Of a stretch of 5,546 nucleotides of DNA, positions 1 through 3,892 are shown one piece after another. The translations under genes were made by a program, and so were the position numbers. This stretch comes from Candidatus Brocadiaceae bacterium (GTDB taxonomy: Bacteria; Planctomycetota; Brocadiia; SM23-32): contig PUNP01000035.1 in NCBI GenBank assembly GCA_003551785.1, positions 1-5,546 of the forward strand, in the 5' to 3' direction. The notes beneath the pieces are model-generated. The model made no database searches. It was given only the letters and a program-made list of their open reading frames with translations, and had not been told where the DNA came from. The stretch's first letter is position 1. Each line of letters starts with the position of its first letter.

Positions 1-443
1 AAACCGAAACGGCGGTAATATCGAGGGACGTTTTTGTACGGGGCCGGTTTTTCAATACGCTTTTCAGGAAATTTGCCTTTGTGGTATTTTTTCGACTCCG
101 GGCACTTTAATTTGTATTTCTCTTTTTCCTCGGGAGATGGAAACAGCACATCAATGAAATGCACCTCATGTCCCGCCTCACGCAGTAATCCGTAGAGCTG
201 CATTAATCCTGGCGGACGCATCCAAAGGTTATAAGCTGCAAAATCATGTATATAGGGGTTTATTAATAAGAATGTAGTTTTGGGTGACAATTTGTTTTGA
301 CTGGCATTAAAAAAATTTACATTGAAATTCCGTCGGCAAACCAAGTTCGCAACCGCTCCATAATTGAAGGATACATGTTGAGGGTAACTTTTCACGTCAG
401 TCCAGGCCTGCCAATCAATTTTTGGCAAGAACTGTTTTGACAA
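1..443 (-). CDS. B12-binding-type radical SAM protein, N-terminal part (partial, runs off left edge)
   Basis: This open frame has no stop from 443 down to base 1, about 147 residues. Near residues 58-68 it reads FLLINPYIHDF, followed by AAYNLWMRPPGL and, near 85-98, GLLREAGHEVHFID. This is the pattern of the N-terminal cobalamin-binding-like Rossmann domain found in front of many radical SAM enzymes. The stretch KGKFPEKRIEKPAPYKNVPRYYRRFG just before the edge also fits those proteins, where the CxxxCxxC radical SAM core follows. That core is outside the window, so the reaction cannot be named. The start is uncertain. I chose TTG at 443 because AAGGAT lies 10 nt upstream and a promoter-like pair precedes it. 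The family normally starts just before FLLINPY, so TTG at 290 is an alternative and would make residues 1-51 a leader. There is no ATG in frame before the conserved region. Confidence 0.75.
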   Translation of the reverse strand, partial: MSKQFLPKIDWQAWTDVKSYPQHVSFNYGAVANLVCRRNFNVNFFNASQNKLSPKTTFLLINPYIHDFAAYNLWMRPPGLMQLYGLLREAGHEVHFIDVLFPSPEEKEKYKLKCPESKKYHKGKFPEKRIEKPAPYKNVPRYYRRFG

Positions 444-464
444 AAATCGTTCATCCTTTACAAT
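437..464 (+). promoter_or_regulatory. Strong sigma70-type promoter for the nitroreductase-THEP1 pair
   Basis: TTGACA (437-442) is a perfect -35 box and is followed after 16 nt by TACAAT (459-464), a 5/6 match to the -10 consensus. Transcription would start near 471, giving a leader of about 50 nt before the ATG at 521. It is the best promoter match I found in the window. It lies over the proposed start of the divergent radical SAM gene, so the two directions may interfere. Confidence 0.7.
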
Positions 465-493
465 ATATTACTCAATAGCGGACGGAATGTAAA
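465..493 (-). promoter_or_regulatory. Candidate minus-strand promoter for the radical SAM gene
   Basis: Read on the minus strand, TTTACA (493-488) is a 5/6 match to -35. It is followed after 17 nt by TAATAT (470-465), a 4/6 match to -10. Initiation near 458 would place the transcript start almost at the AAGGA ribosome site (458-454), leaving a very short leader. This geometry supports a start at 443 but is tight, so the call is tentative. Confidence 0.35.
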
Positions 494-509
494 AAAACAA
501 CCCATTACC

Positions 510-513
510 GGAG
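510..513 (+). promoter_or_regulatory. Ribosome binding site that decides the nitroreductase start
   Basis: GGAG at 510-513 is only 1 nt from the ATG at 515 but 7 nt from the in-frame ATG at 521. The spacing favours the second ATG as the true start, removing two residues from the longest reading. Confidence 0.6.
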
Positions 514-520
514 TATGCTT

Positions 521-1027
521 ATGGATTTTTTTGATGTAGTTGAAAAACGTGCAAGTGTTCGCTCGTTCGCTCCGTGCGAGGTCGGTGATGATGAATTGAG
601 GCGCATTCTGGACGCCGGCCGAAGGGCGCCGTCCGGTCTCAACGTTCAGCCATGGGAGTTTATCCTGATAAAAGACCCGGACACCTTGAAAAAACTGGGG
701 AAGGTTCAGGGCTGTATTGCCGAGGCAGGGGCGGGCGTTGCGGTGGTGGTTGATCAGAACGCTACGCGTTTCTGGATAGAAGACGCTTCAGCGGCCATAG
801 AGAACATGCTTCTCGCCATAGAGGCTCTTGGGTATGCTTCCCTGTGGGTGGAAGGATACGTGCTCAGACACGAAAAAATGGCGAAAGATGTGCTGGGTGT
901 GCCGGAGGCCAGGCGCCTGCTGGCAATATTGCCTGTAGGGAAGGCCGGTGGACCGCAGCGTCAGGCCGGCAAGAAACCTTTAACGCAGCTTGTCCATTAT
1001 GAGCGCTACGGAAGAAAACAGCGATAA
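521..1027 (+). CDS. Nitroreductase family protein (FMN-dependent oxidoreductase)
   Basis: This encodes a 168-residue cytoplasmic flavoprotein of the nitroreductase superfamily, which binds FMN as a homodimer and reduces nitro compounds, quinones or other substrates with NAD(P)H. The N-terminal KRASVRSF (residues 9-16) matches the family's R-x-S-x-R FMN-phosphate motif. APSGLNVQPWEF (36-47) is the second FMN-contact segment. DASAAIENMLLAIEALG (88-104) is the conserved helix, and ILPVGKAG (136-143) with the final KKPL and YERYG are typical of the C-terminus. It is short for the superfamily but of normal length for the small anaerobe-type members. The start is ATG 521 because of GGAG spacing. 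The 3' end overlaps the THEP1 start by 29 nt, so the two are probably co-transcribed from the promoter at 437-464. G+C is locally high, about 62-67% in two hand-counted lines. The physiological substrate cannot be inferred. Confidence 0.9.
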   Translation: MDFFDVVEKRASVRSFAPCEVGDDELRRILDAGRRAPSGLNVQPWEFILIKDPDTLKKLGKVQGCIAEAGAGVAVVVDQNATRFWIEDASAAIENMLLAIEALGYASLWVEGYVLRHEKMAKDVLGVPEARRLLAILPVGKAGGPQRQAGKKPLTQLVHYERYGRKQR

Positions 1028-1548
1028 AACCTCAATAAAAATAGCAGTCACCGGCAAGCCGGGATGCGGGAAAACCACTCTTTGCAGAAAGGTTGCACAG
1101 AGTCTTGGCGAGAAGTCCGGGGGGGCTGATAACGGAAGAAATTCGGGAGGAAGGGCGCCGCGGGGGCTTCCGGATGGAAGATATTGCCACGGGAGAACAG
1201 TCGCTTTTAGCTCATATCAGCAAATGTTCTGGTCCCAGAGTGGGTAAGTACAGGGTTTGCCTGGAGCAACTCAATAATTTCAGTCCACAGGTAATTGAAA
1301 GAGGCCTTCAGAAGGGACTTTTAATCATTGATGAAATAGGCCCGGTGGAGCTGAAATCACCTCGGTTCGTCTCCGCAGTAAGAAAAGCCCAGAATGCGGA
1401 TATAAACTGCCTGTTTACAATCCATCGCAAATGCGCTCATCCGCTGGTAACCGAAATACGCAATAGATTTCTTGTTAAAACACTGACTCCTGATAATCGA
1501 ATTGCAGAGCTTAAAGAAATCACGCGTATTTTTGCCGATAACGCTTAA
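999..1548 (+). pseudogene. THEP1-type nucleoside-triphosphatase, split by a frame change at a G7 run
   Basis: Two frames together make one protein of the THEP1/NTPase_1 family, small P-loop NTPases that hydrolyse NTPs and whose cellular role is unclear. Frame one begins at ATG 999 and carries the Walker A motif GKPGCGKTT (residues 19-27) up to GEKS at residue 40. At G7 (1119-1125) the family sequence moves to the +1 frame and continues as GGLITEEIREEGRRGGF, then GPRVGKYRV, Walker B LLIIDEIGPVEL (about 107-118) and TIHRK, ending at TAA 1546-1548. With six Gs the reading would be continuous at 182 residues, the usual family length. As written, frame one stops at 1247 and gives an 82-residue product without Walker B. 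A sequencing error in the G run is the simplest cause; a real mutation, slippage or a phase switch is also possible. There is no good ribosome site before 999, so expression probably depends on coupling to the overlapping nitroreductase. Confidence 0.85.
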
Positions 1549-1559
1549 TCGAACGTTAT
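1538..1559. terminator. Weak inverted repeat between convergent genes
   Basis: ATAACG (1538-1543) and CGTTAT (1554-1559) can pair around a 10-nt loop that holds the THEP1 stop codon. The stem is short and A+T-rich, and neither strand has a clear T-run after it. It may act as a weak bidirectional stop at this tail-to-tail junction, but could be chance. Confidence 0.2.
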
Positions 1560-2074
1560 TTCCGTCTCACCGGCCCGAGTGCCCCGTCGGCAAAGCTGTA
1601 GAGCCGATCCAGCTTCCGCGTACTTCTGTGGGCGGCGACGACTTCCCCGATAAATGTGGTATGGTCTCCGGTCTCTATCCGGTCCTTGACCATACATTCA
1701 AAATTGGCCAGACAGCCCCCGAGTAGAGGCGGCGCGACCACCGTTGCCGGCATTGTCTTCCATCCGCATTCGGAGAGTTTATCCTCAATATTTCTTCCGG
1801 AATTTGAGCCGCAGAACTCGGCCTGCTTGACCATCTCGGTGGATGGGTAGGCCAGGGCGAATTCTCCGCACTCGCGTATAAGCTTGCAGGAATAATTCGG
1901 ATGTCCGATTGCAATCGCCATCATGGGCGGCCTGCCGCTAACTATCATGCTCCATCCAACAATGAGGGCGTTGGGGATGCCGTCTGAGTCCACGCTGCTT
2001 ACCGCTGTAATTTCGGACGGATATTTCACAGCCATAGCGTCTTCCGCATTCACTTTTTCCAGTTTCTCCGCCAT
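1556..2074 (-). CDS. Flavin reductase-like, FMN-binding split-barrel protein
   Basis: The 172-residue product belongs to the flavin reductase-like domain family, small soluble FMN-binding split barrels. Members include flavin reductases of two-component monooxygenases and electron carriers or flavoproteins of anaerobes. The N-terminal VKYPSEITAVSSVDSDG (about 16-32), the flavin-contact stretch GWSMIVSGRPPMMAIAIG (40-57), EFALAYPS (71-78) and FCGSNSGRN (88-96) are characteristic. The C-terminal ANFEC and HTTFIGEVVAAHR (about 138-150) fit the barrel strand that closes the fold. Its length is normal. Start ATG 2074 is supported by AGGAGG 10 nt upstream. The gene begins 6 nt after the DUF4186 stop and is probably the last gene of the minus-strand operon, ending 7 nt from the convergent THEP1 stop. 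The partner enzyme and substrate are not identifiable here. Confidence 0.88.
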   Translation of the reverse strand: MAEKLEKVNAEDAMAVKYPSEITAVSSVDSDGIPNALIVGWSMIVSGRPPMMAIAIGHPNYSCKLIRECGEFALAYPSTEMVKQAEFCGSNSGRNIEDKLSECGWKTMPATVVAPPLLGGCLANFECMVKDRIETGDHTTFIGEVVAAHRSTRKLDRLYSFADGALGPVRRK

Positions 2075-2080
2075 AAGAGA

Positions 2081-2470
2081 TTATCCTCCTGTAAGTCCGT
2101 TTCGCGAGTGCTTCTCAATCCATTGCATTATAACAGTAACGCAGTATTCGACTTCCTGATCGGAGAGTTTCTTTCCCTTTTTTATTGCGTGCCATTTCTC
2201 CAGACATCCCCGGCAACAGGTTGCCGTAGCGTGTTGAGCAATGAAGGCAGGATGATTTTTCATGGGCGTCTGCCTGCCGTCGTTTTTTGGTCTGGCTGGT
2301 GCCAGCCGCTCATTGACGAAGTCTCTCGCATGCTGTTTTATCACAGCTTGGCCTTTTTCCCGGAGATATTCGTTTTCTTTCTCTCCGAGTTTGAAGCGGC
2401 TTCGAAACCGGGATTTCGCGAGTGATTCAAAAACCGGTCTCAAATCATGGTTTTGTCTGCATGAGCACAT
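2081..2470 (-). CDS. DUF4186 family protein
   Basis: The 129-residue product matches the uncharacterised DUF4186 family by recall of its signature. Conserved-looking parts are LAKSRFRSRFKL (about 18-28), HARDFVNERLAPA (47-59), NDGRQTPM (63-70) and the block HPAFIAQHATATCCRGCLEK (73-92) followed by WH. The three cysteines C85, C86 and C89 with H73, H80 and H94 could bind a metal, which is an inference. Its function is unknown, and no signal peptide or membrane segment is visible. ATG 2470 follows the cyclophilin-like stop by 3 nt but has no strong ribosome site; only a poor GGAAAAG lies upstream. The first ten residues (MCSCRQNHDL) are not obviously part of the family, so a later start such as the TTG at codon 10 is possible. 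It lies in the same operon as the methyltransferase and flavin reductase-like genes. Confidence 0.8.
   Translation of the reverse strand: MCSCRQNHDLRPVFESLAKSRFRSRFKLGEKENEYLREKGQAVIKQHARDFVNERLAPARPKNDGRQTPMKNHPAFIAQHATATCCRGCLEKWHAIKKGKKLSDQEVEYCVTVIMQWIEKHSRNGLTGG
2085..2090 (-). promoter_or_regulatory. Ribosome binding site of the flavin reductase-like gene
   Basis: A perfect AGGAGG lies inside the last codons of the upstream DUF4186 gene, 10 nt before ATG 2074. Its location inside the preceding coding sequence suggests translational coupling within one transcript. Confidence 0.75.
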
Positions 2471-2473
2471 ATT

Positions 2474-2845
2474 TTAAATTATCTTTTCCACACATAAGGT
2501 CATTCCCTGCTTGAGCTGCCGCAATTTTCCCGGGCTGTCCTCAAGTTTTCCCACGATGTTGCATGGAGCAACAAGTGTTGGTCGCTCATCCTGTGACATC
2601 GGTGTCGGGCCAAAGGGCATCGCGAATTTTTGCCCTTCCACCCAATAACACAAGGTGCCTGCGTCGACTGTCTGCTGGGCATCGGCTTCCAATTCTACAT
2701 CAAGGGGCAGTGAGAAAAACGCTTCATCCCCCCAGAGTTGAACTTCACCTTGTTGCGGCAGTGCCTCCCATATTGCTTTCGCCGTTGGAGTTTCCTTCAG
2801 TAAACCTATTACACTATCTTCCTCCCATGAGATGCGAATGCGCAT
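2474..2845 (-). CDS. Cyclophilin-like fold protein (TM1367-type)
   Basis: The 123-residue product fits the small family with a cyclophilin-like beta-barrel typified by Thermotoga TM1367. Signatures are the N-terminal RIRISWEED, ETPTAKAIWEALP (18-30), the barrel core WGDEAFFSLPLDV (38-50), GTLCYWVEGQKFAMPFGPTP (63-82) and ending in NIVGKLED (96-103). Length is as expected. The fold resembles cyclophilin, but prolyl isomerase activity has not been shown generally for the family, so the role stays open. Start ATG 2845 is well supported by AAGGAGGT (2858-2851) followed by a 5-nt gap. It begins 25 nt after the methyltransferase stop and ends 3 nt before the DUF4186 start, which places it firmly in the minus-strand operon. 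No membrane segment or signal peptide is seen. Confidence 0.85.
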   Translation of the reverse strand: MRIRISWEEDSVIGLLKETPTAKAIWEALPQQGEVQLWGDEAFFSLPLDVELEADAQQTVDAGTLCYWVEGQKFAMPFGPTPMSQDERPTLVAPCNIVGKLEDSPGKLRQLKQGMTLCVEKII

Positions 2846-2850
2846 ATCAA

Positions 2851-2858
2851 ACCTCCTT
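2851..2858 (-). promoter_or_regulatory. Strong ribosome binding site of the cyclophilin-like gene
   Basis: AAGGAGGT on the minus strand matches the anti-Shine-Dalgarno sequence almost completely and sits 5 nt before ATG 2845. It is the best ribosome site in the window and suggests this small protein is translated more strongly than its operon neighbours. Confidence 0.85.
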
Positions 2859-2870
2859 ATGGTTTTCTTC

Positions 2871-3434
2871 TTAAATTTTTGCAGTTATTAAAAAATGCTT
2901 CTCAAGTTCTTCACTGATAGTAATGTCATTAAATCCCGCCTTTTGAATCTGTTTTCTCACTTCTGAAGGCATGTATCTGAAATCCACCGGCGGGCCTTCA
3001 GACATGTTTTCCTTTTTCCAATCGACGATGCAAATTCTGCCACCGTCTTTTAGTAGCCTGCGACACTCGGCCAGCATTGCATCCGGTTCGTCCAGTTCAT
3101 GGTAAAGGTTAATCATAAAGACCGCATCTGCAATATCATCATCCAGTGGCACAGAAGTTTCGTCCATTTTTACTGGAATGATATTTCGGTGGTTTGGACA
3201 TACGTTTTCTCCCAGCCAGTTTATCATCTGTTCTGAGATATCACAGGCATAGATTTCTCTGGAATAAAATGAGAACTGGATGCTGAACAATCCGGTTCCC
3301 GCACCGATGTCAACAATAGTTTCGGCGGAGTCAAGACCTGTTTGATCCCATATGAATTGGGGCGGAAGGTCTTTGAGTCTCTCCGGGTTATTCAGTTTCT
3401 CAAGATTTTTGGGATCAAATTTTTTGTCGTTCAT
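2871..3434 (-). CDS. Class I SAM-dependent methyltransferase
   Basis: This encodes a 187-residue soluble methyltransferase with the Rossmann fold. Motif I is VDIGAGTGLFS (41-51), the glycine loop that binds S-adenosylmethionine. ACDISEQMI with D65 is the acidic ribose-binding residue. DAVFMINLYHEL is the motif IV region, and LLKDGGRICIVDW with downstream strand sequence completes the core. The leader NNPERLKDLPPQFIWDQTGL (15-34) is typical of a common small-methyltransferase subfamily whose substrates are mostly unknown. Some relatives act on metalloids, quinones or proteins, so no substrate is assigned. The start ATG 3434 is preceded 11 nt away by GAAGAG, a moderate ribosome site. It follows the decayed phosphotransferase gene and leads the cyclophilin-like, DUF4186 and flavin reductase-like genes. 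Transcription probably comes from the helicase side or from an unrecognised promoter in 3435-3516. Confidence 0.88.
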   Translation of the reverse strand: MNDKKFDPKNLEKLNNPERLKDLPPQFIWDQTGLDSAETIVDIGAGTGLFSIQFSFYSREIYACDISEQMINWLGENVCPNHRNIIPVKMDETSVPLDDDIADAVFMINLYHELDEPDAMLAECRRLLKDGGRICIVDWKKENMSEGPPVDFRYMPSEVRKQIQKAGFNDITISEELEKHFLITAKI

Positions 3435-3516
3435 TTTAGAAAGTTCTCTTCAGGGATTTGAAGATCGGAGTTGGCAATGCAGGCCGAGAGCTTATAATGG
3501 ACAGATTAATTGTAAC
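3435..3516 (-). other. Short gap between the phosphotransferase remnant and the methyltransferase
   Basis: This 82-nt stretch has no convincing coding similarity. One minus-strand frame reads SVHYKLSACIANSDLQIPEE before a stop that overlaps the methyltransferase ATG. It may be the last trace of the kinase C-terminus or non-coding. It holds the GAAGAG ribosome site of the methyltransferase (3451-3446). Isolated TATAAG and TACAAT boxes occur on the minus strand, the latter just beyond the gap, but without a matching -35 box, so no promoter is called. Confidence 0.4.
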
Positions 3517-3892
3517 AGATTCGGAACAATCCATACTACCAGAGACTTTCGTTCATTTTGACGAGTCTGTCAGGATGTTCGTGCGCCATAGGTCAAGGTG
3601 AAGAAGGCATGGGTCGCAATCAACAAACACCGGCTCATTGGCAAGGTATATCAGTCTGTTTTTGAACAAGATTGTGGATACGGGGTTCGGAATGCATCAT
3701 ATCGACTTCATAGAAGAGTTTTGGCGTGTCGTCAGACGGTGCTATGCGCAGGATGTATTCATTGCCATCAAGTGCGAAACTGTAAACGGAGTTATACAGC
3801 CCCGAACCGAACGATTGGAGCTTGGATATCGGAGTATCCGTCCACTGCCGTATCATTTGTAATGGTATGTTGTTTTGGGCGGTTTTATTCAT
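3517..3892 (-). pseudogene. Remnant of an aminoglycoside phosphotransferase-family (APH/kinase-like) gene
   Basis: The 5' part (3892-3643) encodes the N-lobe of a phosphotransferase-family protein: FGSGLYNSVYSFALDGNEYI with LRIAPSDDTPKLFYEVDMM and EPRIHNLVQKQTDIP. After TDIP the frame ends at TGA 3637-3635. A second frame, starting at 3642, resumes the same family much further along, at the catalytic loop CLLHLDLWRTNIL, keeping the H-x-D-x4-N brackets of the Brenner-type motif. It then meets TGA 3555-3553, after which KVSGSMDCSE still resembles the metal-binding KVTGIIDW segment. About 100 residues of the normal middle are missing, by comparison with remembered family members of about 300 residues. 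The loss, the +1 shift and the stop make a functional kinase unlikely. ATG 3892 overlaps the helicase stop as ATGA. Natural substrates of such relatives are varied, so antibiotic resistance should not be assumed. Confidence 0.8.

Noticed and set aside
317..376. Short minus-strand reading frame of 19 residues (starts MYPSIMERLRTW)
   Set aside because: It is not preceded by a ribosome site, lies inside the larger open frame of the radical SAM gene and has no recognisable similarity.
515..520. ATG at 515 as nitroreductase start
   Set aside because: GGAG is only 1 nt upstream of it; the in-frame ATG at 521 has normal 7-nt spacing and gives the usual family N-terminus.
1119..1125. Programmed ribosomal frameshift at the G7 run
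   Set aside because: The needed change is +1, while G-run slippery sites usually give -1. No stop-codon pause or stimulatory structure was evident, so a programmed event is not favoured over an error or mutation.
2108..2874. Plus-strand open frames opposite the DUF4186 and cyclophilin-like genes
   Set aside because: They are antisense to well-supported minus-strand genes with strong ribosome sites and have no family resemblance.
3493..3498. Plus-strand TATAAT box
   Set aside because: No -35 box at a suitable distance and no plus-strand gene downstream; probably chance in an A+T-rich gap.
3517..3892. Intact antibiotic resistance (aminoglycoside phosphotransferase) gene
   Set aside because: The middle of the protein is missing and two frame-ending stops are present, and most members of this broad family are not resistance enzymes.
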